Positions 1 to 6,840 of a DNA stretch of 37,229 nucleotides are shown here, one piece after another (the first letter of the stretch is position 1; the number at the start of each line of letters is the position of its first letter). Where the stretch lies: NCBI GenBank assembly GCA_947364365.1, contig CANASP010000019.1, forward strand, positions 1-37,229, in the 5' to 3' direction. The position numbers and the translations under genes were made by a program. The stretch is from an uncultured Alistipes sp. Its GTDB lineage: Bacteria; Bacteroidota; Bacteroidia; Bacteroidales; Rikenellaceae. Under the pieces are notes generated by a model that saw nothing but the letters and a program-made list of their open reading frames with translations, was not told where the DNA came from and did not search any database.

Positions 1-71
1 CGATGCCGGTCTTGCCTCGGCGGCAACGAATCCTGCGTTGCGCCGAGGTGAAGCAACTGCTCGGAAAATAG
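1..71 (+). CDS. Possible 3' end of an unidentified upstream gene
   Basis: One forward frame is open from the left edge to a TAG at 69-71 and ends in residues KQLLGK. The stop lies 24 nt before a strong intrinsic terminator, which suggests that a forward gene finishes here. The other two forward frames stop at 49-51 and a little after 80, so the frame choice is not secure. Too little is visible to name a family. Confidence 0.3.
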   Translation, partial: MPVLPRRQRILRCAEVKQLLGK

Positions 72-95
72 CAATTTATAGATAAAAGAAAAAGA

Positions 96-122
96 GGAGC
101 CCTCAATGGGCTCCTTTTTTTT
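96..122 (+). terminator. Intrinsic terminator of the upstream gene
   Basis: A perfect 7-bp stem GGAGCCC/GGGCTCC closes a TCAAT loop and is followed directly by eight T residues (115-122). This is a textbook rho-independent terminator on the forward strand. Confidence 0.9.
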
Positions 123-245
123 ATTATGTCTTTCGGGTCGCAGCCTGCGAAGAACGCAACAACGTTGCGGGCCTTCGCCGCCGGAGGCTGCGGCCCGCAC
201 GGCTCCCGGAGGAGCCGTAGTTTGCCCGTAGTTCGTTTGCTGTGT

Positions 246-296
246 TCCCTTTGCCGGCCGGGGCGGTCGCGCCGAAGGCGTGAGCCGGCAAAGGGA
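246..296. repeat. 13-bp perfect inverted repeat
   Basis: TCCCTTTGCCGGC at 246-258 is exactly repeated in reverse complement at 284-296 with a 25-nt spacer, which itself holds a CGCC-GAA-GGCG mini-hairpin. There is no T run, so it is not an ordinary terminator. Confidence 0.6.
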
Positions 297-548
297 CGCA
301 GCCTCTGGCCTCGATTCTTCTGGCGCTTTTCGATCCGGTAAAAAGCGCCGCAAAAACCGGCCCGCAGATGAAAAAGGCTGCCCGTCGAGTCTAATGCTGG
401 CTCGGGGCGCCTATTCGCGGGTTTGCGGTGCAAAGAGACGCGCCGCTTCGACTGTGGCGGCTCGGCAATTCGCACCTCGGGTGCGATTGCACTCGCCTGC
501 TGCCCGTCGTTGTCAAGCAAACCGGCCCCCTCGCTCGCGCTTTTAGCC

Positions 549-570
549 AGCGCCGGGCGGGCGCTTTTTT
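549..570 (+). terminator. Terminator-like hairpin in the long gap
   Basis: Stem AGCGCC/GGCGCT (549-554/560-565) with a GGGCG loop runs into six T residues (565-570). No protein gene on this strand ends here, so if it acts it would end read-through or an unannotated RNA. Confidence 0.5.
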
Positions 571-727
571 CGCCGAGCGGGGTTTTGTTGCCGCCGTTAG
601 CGGCAATTATAGATTAAACAGACTGTCGCGCGACATCCCGCCTTTTCTGCGTGCGCAGGTTCTTCTTCTAAAGAAAGGGCAAAAATCCGTTGCTCTCTGC
701 CGATCTTCGCCGGGAGGCTCCTCCTAC

Positions 728-1390
728 CTACCACACGATCGGCTCCTTGCCGACCGAGCGCAGGTAGTCGTTGGCGCGCGAGAAGTGCCGGCAGCCGAAA
801 AAACCGCGGTAGACCGACAGCGGCGAGGGGTGGACGGCCTTGAGAATGCAGTTGGCCGCCGGATCGGCGATCGCCCCCTTGCGCTGGGCGTAGCTGCCCC
901 ACAACATGTAGACGATCTGCTGTTTGCGCTCGCCGATGGCGCGCACCACGGCGTCGGTGAAGGTCTCCCAGCCCCGCCCGGCGTGCGAGGCCGCTTCGTG
1001 GGCCCGGACGGTCAGCACGGCATTGAGCAGCAGTACGCCCTGCTCGGCCCAGCGGTCGAGGTTGCCCGTCGGCGGTACGGGGGTGCCGGTGTCGTCGGCC
1101 ACCTCCTTGAAAATGTTCTGCAACGAGGGCGGGAAGGGCACCCCGTCGCCCACCGAGAAACAGAGCCCGTTGGCCTGCCCGGGGCCGTGGTAGGGATCCT
1201 GGCCGATGATGACCACCTTGAGCCGGTCGAATGGGCATTTGTCGAAGGCGCGGAAGATGTTGCTGCCGCGCGGGTAGATGCGCCGCGTGGCATACTCCTG
1301 CCGCACGAAGGCGGTGAGCTGTTCGAAATAGGGCTTCTCGAATTCGGGAGCGAGAATCTCCTTCCAGTCGGGTGCGATCTTGACCTCCAT
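728..1390 (-). CDS. ung: Uracil-DNA glycosylase (family 1)
   Basis: Removes uracil from DNA to start base excision repair. The 220-residue product has the family-1 signature GQDPYHGPGQANG near residues 63-74, with the water-activating Asp at about 65. It also has the LLLNAVLTVR segment near 120-129 and the HPSPLS loop near 187-192 that carries the catalytic His, so the enzyme looks complete and of normal length. I start it at the ATG at 1390; a TTG two codons upstream is also open but less likely. It is transcribed alone, divergently from the phosphatase, from a good TTG-N20-TATATTTA promoter. Confidence 0.96.
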   Translation of the reverse strand: MEVKIAPDWKEILAPEFEKPYFEQLTAFVRQEYATRRIYPRGSNIFRAFDKCPFDRLKVVIIGQDPYHGPGQANGLCFSVGDGVPFPPSLQNIFKEVADDTGTPVPPTGNLDRWAEQGVLLLNAVLTVRAHEAASHAGRGWETFTDAVVRAIGERKQQIVYMLWGSYAQRKGAIADPAANCILKAVHPSPLSVYRGFFGCRHFSRANDYLRSVGKEPIVW

Positions 1391-1413
1391 CGGCAATTGC
1401 TGTTAAGATGAGG

Positions 1414-1444
1414 TAAATATACGCCGACTATTCCGGATTCGCAA
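1414..1444 (-). promoter_or_regulatory. ung promoter (Bacteroidota type)
   Basis: On the minus strand TTG (1442-1444) is followed by exactly 20 nt and TATATTTA (1414-1421), one base from the TAnnTTTG -7 consensus. The ung ATG is 23 nt downstream. Confidence 0.6.
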
Positions 1445-1561
1445 TTTTTCCTCCCCGAATCTGCGCCGGACCGGCGGCCGCCGGGCGGCCGTTCCGCTCC
1501 GGTTGCCCGGCCGGCGGATTAAATTTTCATTCGCGCGGCATGCCTATCGGAGAAATTTCGT

Positions 1562-1569
1562 TAACTTTG
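1562..1569 (+). promoter_or_regulatory. -7 box of the alkaline phosphatase gene
   Basis: TAACTTTG matches TAnnTTTG exactly and ends only 8 nt before the ATG at 1578, so the transcript would have almost no leader. No clear TTG is seen 19-20 nt upstream. Confidence 0.5.
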
Positions 1570-1577
1570 CTATCGCT

Positions 1578-2675
1578 ATGAAAAAAACACTCCTCCTTCT
1601 TTCCGGCCTGCTGCTCGTTGCGGCGGGCGCGGTGGCGCAACCTGCCGACGGCGAGGTGCGCAACGTCATCTACATGATCGGCGACGGCATGGGGCTCTCC
1701 CACGTCTCGATGATGAAAATCGAAAAGGGCTACGCACCCACGGCCTTCGACCGCGCGCAGAACATCGCCCTGATCACCACCTATTCGGCCAATAACCGCG
1801 TGACCGACTCGGCAGCCGCCGGTACGGCGCTCGCCACGGGTTCGAAGACCAACAACGGTACGCTGGGCCTCGACGCCGAGGGCGGCCGTCTCGAATCGAT
1901 GATCGCCAAGGCTACGCACGAGGGGCTGGGCACGGGTCTGGTCGTCACGTGCTACCTCCAGCACGCCACGCCGGCCGCCTTCTACGCTCACGTGAAGGAC
2001 CGCGGCGAGACCGAGGCCATCACCGCCGATATGCTCCGTTCGGACGTCGACGTGATGATCGGCGGCGGTGCCAAGTGGATCGGCGCCGAGTGTGCCGAGG
2101 GCGGCAGCTACTTCGATGCGTTCACCCGCAAGGGCTACACCGTGGCCCGCTCGCTCGACGAGGCGGCCGGCGTGGAGAAGGGCCGTCTGCTGACTGTCGT
2201 GGCCGACGAGTATGCGCCGAAGGCCCCCAAGCGCGGCGACTACCTGCCCGAGGCTTCGAAGAAGGCGATGGAGGTGCTCTACAATAACACCGCCGGCAAG
2301 CAGAAGGGCTTCCTGCTGATGATCGAGGGCTCGCAGGTCGACACCGCCGCGCACGCCAACGACACCGCCTGGTTGCAGGCCGAGATGAACGACTTCGAGA
2401 AGGCCGTGGCCGCCGCCATGGATTTCGCCGACACGCACCCCGGCACGCTGGTCATCGTCACGGCCGACCACGAGACGGGCGGTCTGAGCGTTCCCAGCGG
2501 CAACAAGGACTTCACCAGCTCGGAGAGCGGCATCGACTACCGTTACGGTACGGGCAGCCATACCGGTTCGATGGTTCCCGTCTATCTCTACGGTGCGGGT
2601 GCCGAGCGGATCAACGGTCTGATGGACAACACGGAGCTTTCGCACCGCATCATGCAGATCCTCGATCTGGAGTAA
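1578..2675 (+). CDS. phoA: Alkaline phosphatase, PhoA family
   Basis: Secreted, metal-dependent phosphomonoesterase of the PF00245 superfamily. The 365-residue precursor starts with a signal peptide (MKKTLLLL to about residue 21, ending AVAQ). Family landmarks appear in order: metal ligand Asp in YMIGDGMG near 36, nucleophilic Ser in TDSAAAGTALATG near 78, HATPAAF near 130, Glu and Asp/His ligands in IEGSQVDTAAH near 250-259, TADHETGG near 296-302 and His in GTGSHTG near 328. The open frame extends upstream of 1578, but this ATG gives the signal peptide and follows the promoter. Substrate preference cannot be read from the sequence, and no Pho regulator site was recognised. Confidence 0.93.
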   Translation: MKKTLLLLSGLLLVAAGAVAQPADGEVRNVIYMIGDGMGLSHVSMMKIEKGYAPTAFDRAQNIALITTYSANNRVTDSAAAGTALATGSKTNNGTLGLDAEGGRLESMIAKATHEGLGTGLVVTCYLQHATPAAFYAHVKDRGETEAITADMLRSDVDVMIGGGAKWIGAECAEGGSYFDAFTRKGYTVARSLDEAAGVEKGRLLTVVADEYAPKAPKRGDYLPEASKKAMEVLYNNTAGKQKGFLLMIEGSQVDTAAHANDTAWLQAEMNDFEKAVAAAMDFADTHPGTLVIVTADHETGGLSVPSGNKDFTSSESGIDYRYGTGSHTGSMVPVYLYGAGAERINGLMDNTELSHRIMQILDLE

Positions 2676-2709
2676 GCGGAACCGGCTCCCGGAGGGAGTC
2701 ATGAAAATC

Positions 2710-2746
2710 GGGCGGCGTCTACCTGAACTCACGGTAGACGCCGCCC
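2710..2746. terminator. Bidirectional terminator between convergent genes
   Basis: A perfect 14-bp stem (2710-2723/2733-2746) encloses a 9-nt loop between the phosphatase gene (+) and the BlaR-like gene (-). On the minus strand the stem is followed by CGATTTTC, a weak U run. On the plus strand there is no U run. Confidence 0.7.
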
Positions 2747-2795
2747 TCGCTTATGGAAAGTCGGTTTTGTGTTGCCGGTGCGTGTGCGGCGGCCT

Positions 2796-4541
2796 CTATG
2801 AGCCGAATCCCACGACAGCCACCTCCTCGGCCGTGGTCGCCCCGCCGAAGGTCAGTACGACCGTGAGGTCGGATTGCGCCTCCACGCCTACGGAGATGCG
2901 GCCGACGAGGCTTACGTCGAGGATCGTCCCCTTGGGAGCCTCGATCGAGAAGTTGCCTTCGCGGTCGGTCACCGTGCCCGCCGTCGTGCCGCGGCGCACG
3001 ACCAGCGCCCCGGCGAGCGGCTCGCTGTCGGTGCCGACCACCTTGCCCCGCACGACGATCGTCTCCGGTTGGGCCTCGGTGGCGGGCTCGCTGCATCGGA
3101 AATCGACCGGGAGCGTGTAGCTCACGCGCACCGCCTCGCCGTGCTGACGGCCCGCCGTCCACCGTCCCGACGAGAGGCCGACGACGCGTTCGGCCTCCCT
3201 GGCCAGCACTTCGGCGGGAGCCGCCACCGACTTGACGGACGAGAGCGAGCCGTCGCGCTCGACGATGAACTGCACGACGACGCGTCCCTGGACGCCCGCC
3301 TCCAGAGCCTCGGCGGGGTAGCGCAGGCGCTGCTGCACCCATGCGCGGAAATCGGTGAGCGATCCGCCCTCGAACAGGGGCATGACGTCGGCTACGAGGA
3401 AAGGTTCGTCGGGATCGTCGGTCTGCGGCCGGGCGTCGTCGCCGGCGTTCCCCTTTTTGAGCGTTACGACGATGACGCCGTGGCGGGCGCGCTCGCCGTA
3501 GAGGGCGATGGCCGAATTCCCCTTGAGTATCGAGATTTTGTCGACGCGGGACTCGTCGATTCCGTCGAGCGTCGGCCGCTCCACGCCGTCGATCAGGATG
3601 AGCGGCGTGTTGTCGCCGTCGGTCAGCGCGGAGGTCGTCGCGAGATCGATCGTCGCGGCTGCGGGGTCGGTGAAGCGGATCTCGGCGGCGCGTGTGGTGA
3701 ATGAGAAGGCGCATACGAGTCCGGCGACGACGGGAACGATCGTCGCGAGGCGGAGCAGCGGATGGCTGCCCGAAGAGGGTGTGGTCATCATTTTGAATCG
3801 TTTTTTAGTGAGTGAATCCCGCAGGCCGTTGGCTATTTCCGGACTATAGCCGAACAGCTGACGGAAGATCGTGGCCATGTATTCGACGCGGTCGAAGCCG
3901 CTGTGCAGCACGTCGCTGTCGGCCTCGAACTCGTGGACCTCGGTGAGCCGGCGGGCGGCGATCCACACGAAGGGGTTCCACCACATCAGGGCGCGCAGCG
4001 CCTCCATCGCCAGCCGTTCGGCCGAGTGGCGGTGGCGGATGTGGCTCGCCTCGTGGGCCAGGATGGCCGGAAGCTCGCACTCGGGGGACTGGTCCCATAC
4101 GTAGATCGATCCGAAGAAGGAGAAGGAGGCGATGCGCTGCGGGCTTCTCACGAGCGTATAGCGGGCCGTGCGGCTCCTCCGTCCGGTGCGGCGCAGCCGT
4201 CCGATGCGGAGGATCTGTCCGAGCGCGAGGCCGACGATCAGCGCGGTGCCGGCGCCGTAGAGCGCCCCTGCGATCGTCGCGGGACGCAGCAGCGGCTGTG
4301 CGGCGGGAGCCGCTGCCGCCGTCTCGGGCAGCGCCTCGGGCAGCGGGTCGAGGTAGAGCACCTCGCCGGCCCACACGGGAATGCGGAGCAGCGGGATGAT
4401 CGCCGCGAGGACCATGGCCGCGATCAGGTAACGACGGCACCAGACGAAACGCACGCGGCGCTCCAGCAGCACGGTGTAGAGAGCCAGCAGCACGCCGCTG
4501 CAAGCCAGTATTTCGAACAGATGGACGGCGAGGCTCTTCAT
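2796..4541 (-). CDS. BlaR1/MecR1-like M56 metallopeptidase with TonB-C and SusC-type N-terminal modules
   Basis: Probable inner-membrane sensor protease that would relieve repression by the BlaI-like protein encoded just upstream. The 581-residue protein has membrane helices near 1-25, 36-56 and 89-112, the gluzincin motif HEASH at 163-167 with a downstream Glu in EFEAD near 204-208, and a further helix near 264-282. The C-terminal half is not the penicillin-binding sensor of staphylococcal BlaR1. It has a TonB-receptor plug-like stretch (LILIDGVERP to GVIVVTLKKG, about 314-363), a TonB C-terminal domain (RYPAEALEAG to SYTLPVDF, about 385-482) and a carboxypeptidase-regulatory-like domain (about 494-566), and ends in EEVAVVGFGS. 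Partner and signal are unknown. Confidence 0.85.
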   Translation of the reverse strand: MKSLAVHLFEILACSGVLLALYTVLLERRVRFVWCRRYLIAAMVLAAIIPLLRIPVWAGEVLYLDPLPEALPETAAAAPAAQPLLRPATIAGALYGAGTALIVGLALGQILRIGRLRRTGRRSRTARYTLVRSPQRIASFSFFGSIYVWDQSPECELPAILAHEASHIRHRHSAERLAMEALRALMWWNPFVWIAARRLTEVHEFEADSDVLHSGFDRVEYMATIFRQLFGYSPEIANGLRDSLTKKRFKMMTTPSSGSHPLLRLATIVPVVAGLVCAFSFTTRAAEIRFTDPAAATIDLATTSALTDGDNTPLILIDGVERPTLDGIDESRVDKISILKGNSAIALYGERARHGVIVVTLKKGNAGDDARPQTDDPDEPFLVADVMPLFEGGSLTDFRAWVQQRLRYPAEALEAGVQGRVVVQFIVERDGSLSSVKSVAAPAEVLAREAERVVGLSSGRWTAGRQHGEAVRVSYTLPVDFRCSEPATEAQPETIVVRGKVVGTDSEPLAGALVVRRGTTAGTVTDREGNFSIEAPKGTILDVSLVGRISVGVEAQSDLTVVLTFGGATTAEEVAVVGFGS

Positions 4542-4590
4542 CTTCTTCGGCGGATTTTCACTTCACGGTTGCGATTCGCGGCGTCGGGAG

Positions 4591-4965
4591 CTACTCCCGG
4601 GCCTTGCGCATGATGTCGAGGATCTCGTCCATCTCGCCCACGTCGATCTTCTCGTGCTGGGAGAAGAACGAAACCAGGCGGGCCAGCGACCCGTCGAAAT
4701 AGGAGGAGAGCATCGACGACATCACGCCGCGGGCATACTCCTCGCGTGCGACGAGCGGGTAGTAGCGGTGGCTCTTTCCCTCGGCCTTGTGGCCGACGAA
4801 ACCCTTGGTTTCGAGAATTTTGAGAAACGTGGCCACCGTCGTGTAGGCGGGGTGCGGCTCCTCGGTCTGCGGAATGATCTCGCCGACGGTCGCCGTTTCG
4901 AGGCGCCAGAGGATCTGCATGATCTCCTCTTCGCCGCGGGTCAGTTGAAGTCTCTTTTCACTCAT
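4591..4965 (-). CDS. BlaI/MecI-family transcriptional repressor
   Basis: Winged-helix DNA-binding repressor of 124 residues, the usual family length. The N-terminal half (LTRGEEEIMQILW through YTTVATFLKILETKGFV) is the DNA-binding domain. The following KAEGKSHRYYPLV and the C-terminal helices form the dimer region, which in the family is cut by the partner protease. It lies 49 nt upstream of the M56 gene on the same strand, so the two probably form an operon. A dyad resembling a BlaI operator lies in its own promoter, which predicts autoregulation. No beta-lactamase gene is present in the window, so the regulated targets may be different. Confidence 0.92.
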   Translation of the reverse strand: MSEKRLQLTRGEEEIMQILWRLETATVGEIIPQTEEPHPAYTTVATFLKILETKGFVGHKAEGKSHRYYPLVAREEYARGVMSSMLSSYFDGSLARLVSFFSQHEKIDVGEMDEILDIMRKARE

Positions 4966-5006
4966 TGCAATGTATGTTTTTTTGTCCTTAAGGTCGTTCG
5001 GATAGA

Positions 5007-5037
5007 CAAATATACTACAAAATTAGTAGAATGCAAA
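5007..5037 (-). promoter_or_regulatory. Promoter of the BlaI/BlaR operon
   Basis: On the minus strand TTTG (5034-5037) is followed by exactly 19 nt and TATATTTG (5007-5014), a full match to the Bacteroidota TTTG/TAnnTTTG promoter. The leader to the BlaI ATG is about 40 nt. Confidence 0.8.
5015..5029. promoter_or_regulatory. Probable BlaI operator
   Basis: CTACAAAATTAGTAG is an odd-length dyad with arms CTAC and GTAG plus further symmetric inner bases. It resembles the TACTAC...GTAGTA boxes bound by BlaI/MecI. It sits wholly inside the spacer between the -33 and -7 boxes, where a bound repressor would block RNA polymerase. Confidence 0.65.
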
Positions 5038-5067
5038 TTTATTCTAACTTTTTCGTAGTGCGATGCG

Positions 5068-5100
5068 AAAAAAATCGGACACTCCATGCGGGGTGTCCGA
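5068..5100 (-). terminator. Terminator of the TPR-protein gene
   Basis: An 11-bp stem with one G-U pair (5075-5085/5090-5100) and an ATGC loop is followed on the minus strand by seven U residues (5068-5074). It lies 37 nt past the stop of the TPR gene. Confidence 0.88.
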
Positions 5101-5137
5101 TCGCGGCGGGCGGTCCCGTCGCAGAAATCGCAGGGCC

Positions 5138-6076
5138 TTACTTCTTGAGCTCGGTCAGCGCGGCCTTGGCGCTCTCGACGGCGGGACCGTCGGTCACCTT
5201 GCTGAAGGCTGCGATGGCCTGGGGCTTCATCTCCTTGGCGTTGTAGGCGGCGCCGAGGGTGAAGTATACCGTGCTCACGTCCTCGGGGGTGGTCTGTGCA
5301 GCTGCGGCGGCCTCGCCCAGCTCGATCACCTTGGCGTAGTCCTTCTTGCTCAGGTAGGCCTGGATGCGCACCTTCTCGGCGACGGCGCTCTGGGGGTTCT
5401 TGGCCAGCAGCTCGTCGGCCATCGCGATGATGCCGTCGTAGTCGTTGGCGGCCTGGAGCTTGGCTACCTCGTTGTTGGTGTAGAGCGCCATGCCCTCCTG
5501 GGCCTTGGCGATCGCGTCGGCATACTTCTCGGGATTCATCGAGGCGATGTTCTCGTAGACCTCCATGCCCTTGACATACTCGCCCGACTCGCAATAGCTC
5601 ATGGCCAGGTTGAGGGCCATGTCGGTGTTGCGCGGGTTGGCGGCGTAGCCCTTGGCGAAGATCTCGGCAGCGGCAGCATAGTCCTTGTTGTTGAAGGCCG
5701 TACCGCCCTGTACCTGGTAGACCTTGGCCAGGATGCCGTTGATGGTCGTCTGGCGCTTGGTGTCGCCGTAGAGCTCGGCCAGCTCGGCGCCCTTGGAGAG
5801 GTTGGCGATCGCCTCGTCGAAATTCTTCTGGCTGGCGGCACGCGTACCGAGGCTCTGGTAGCAGATCGGAAGCGTCTTCTTGGCCGTCTCGACCAGCGAC
5901 TCGGCGCCCTCGGTATCGACGCCCTCGTCGATCACCTGCTCGAACTTAGCGGCAGCGGTGGCGAAATCCTTCGCGCCGTAAGCGGCGGCACCCTCGTTGT
6001 AGACCGTCGTGAGATCCTGCGCCGAGAGCGTCATGGCCGCCAGCAGCGCGATTGCCGAAACAAGTAATTTTTTCAT
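5138..6076 (-). CDS. Secreted tetratricopeptide-repeat protein
   Basis: A 312-residue exported protein with a signal peptide (MKKLLVSAIALLAAMTLSAQ). The rest is helical and built from degenerate TPR-like repeats, for example YNEGAAAYGAKDFATAAAKF, GGTAFNNKDYAAAAEIFAKG and YFTLGAAYNAKEMKPQAIAA. TPR proteins are scaffolds; no enzymatic motif is present, so the role is unknown beyond probable periplasmic or envelope protein-protein contact. It is a single gene with its own promoter about 70 nt upstream and its own terminator. Confidence 0.85.
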   Translation of the reverse strand: MKKLLVSAIALLAAMTLSAQDLTTVYNEGAAAYGAKDFATAAAKFEQVIDEGVDTEGAESLVETAKKTLPICYQSLGTRAASQKNFDEAIANLSKGAELAELYGDTKRQTTINGILAKVYQVQGGTAFNNKDYAAAAEIFAKGYAANPRNTDMALNLAMSYCESGEYVKGMEVYENIASMNPEKYADAIAKAQEGMALYTNNEVAKLQAANDYDGIIAMADELLAKNPQSAVAEKVRIQAYLSKKDYAKVIELGEAAAAAQTTPEDVSTVYFTLGAAYNAKEMKPQAIAAFSKVTDGPAVESAKAALTELKK

Positions 6077-6152
6077 TTTGCCTATGCGTTAAGTTTGTTT
6101 TTGTTGGTTTCGTCTCTCCCCGCCCGAAGACCGGCAAGGATCGGGATGGGGA

Positions 6153-6184
6153 CAAAAATAAGAAAAATATTCCTTTATTTCAAA
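6153..6184 (-). promoter_or_regulatory. Promoter of the TPR-protein gene
   Basis: On the minus strand TTTG (6181-6184) is followed by 20 nt and TATTTTTG (6153-6160), a full match to the -33/-7 consensus. The leader is about 70 nt. Confidence 0.75.
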
Positions 6185-6211
6185 ATCCCCCGGGCAAATT
6201 CCCCGCGGCCG

Positions 6212-6658
6212 TCAATCGCGCAGCGCCGCGAAAAAACGGGTCATGAGTTCGGCGCAGTCGCTTTCGAGCACGCCCCGCGCGAGGGTCGTCCGCGGATGGA
6301 ACACCGCTTCGCAATAGCGCCGGAACCCCTTCTTCGGATCGTCGGCGCCCCACACCACGCGCCCGACCTGGGCCCAGCCGATGGCGCCGGCGCACATGAT
6401 GCAGGGCTCGACCGTCACATACAACGTGCACTCCTGCAAATACTTGCCGCCCAATGTCGCGGAGGCGGCCGTCAGGGCCTGCATCTCGGCGTGAGCCGTG
6501 GGATCGGCGAGCGTCTCGACCAGGTTGTGGCCGCGCCCGACGACCGCGCCGTTCGCCACCACCACCGCGCCGATCGGCACCTCCTTTTCATCGAATGCCT
6601 TGCGGGCCTCGGTCAGTGCGAGGCGCATGAATTTTTCGTCGATTTCCTGTTGCGACAT
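6212..6658 (-). CDS. tadA: tRNA-specific adenosine deaminase
   Basis: Deaminates the wobble adenosine of tRNA-Arg(ACG) to inosine. The 148-residue protein has the zinc-site motifs of the family: HAEMQAL near 56-62 (His ligand and catalytic Glu) and PCIMCAGA near 85-92 (two Cys ligands). The C-terminal FHPRTTLARGV segment is also TadA-like. The open frame reaches further upstream, but the ATG at 6658 gives the normal N-terminus and follows the promoter by a short leader. It is a single gene, divergent from aspS. Confidence 0.94.
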   Translation of the reverse strand: MSQQEIDEKFMRLALTEARKAFDEKEVPIGAVVVANGAVVGRGHNLVETLADPTAHAEMQALTAASATLGGKYLQECTLYVTVEPCIMCAGAIGWAQVGRVVWGADDPKKGFRRYCEAVFHPRTTLARGVLESDCAELMTRFFAALRD

Positions 6659-6681
6659 GGTTTCCGGAGTTTTGTGTCGTG

Positions 6682-6713
6682 CAAAAATAGCGATTCGCGC
6701 GGGAGGATGCAAA
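6682..6713 (-). promoter_or_regulatory. tadA promoter
   Basis: On the minus strand TTTG (6710-6713), 20 nt, then TATTTTTG (6682-6689), 23 nt before the tadA ATG. Both boxes match the consensus. Confidence 0.75.
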
Positions 6714-6840
6714 TCGGTGAGGGGCGGGTTGCCTTCGCTTTCCGCCATTCTCCGGAGTGGGCAATCGGGGCGCCGCTGCGCGGCATGTATCGGATTTCGG
6801 CCGGGCATTGCGGCTTCCCGGAGCCGCCTTCCGGCGGAGG

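Larger units (their letters stand above)
123..727. other. 605-nt gap without a credible gene, rich in hairpins
   Basis: No open frame here looks like a protein; the short ones are rich in Arg, Ser and Pro and have no recognisable domain. The stretch instead carries several inverted repeats: CGGCTCC/GGAGCCG at 200-217, a perfect 13-bp repeat at 246-258/284-296, a bulged 11-bp stem with a TCG loop at 465-490, and a terminator-like stem with a T run at 549-570. It could be a decayed intergenic repeat cluster or contain a structured RNA; the sequence alone does not decide. Confidence 0.5.

Noticed and set aside
428-1411. Forward open frame of 327 codons running through the gap and opposite ung
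   Set aside because: Most of it is antisense to the well-supported ung gene, and the part in the gap has no domain or start signal.
4591-4965. Beta-lactam resistance cassette
   Set aside because: Only the regulator and sensor-like protease are present, without a beta-lactamase or penicillin-binding protein gene, and the sensor lacks the penicillin-binding domain.
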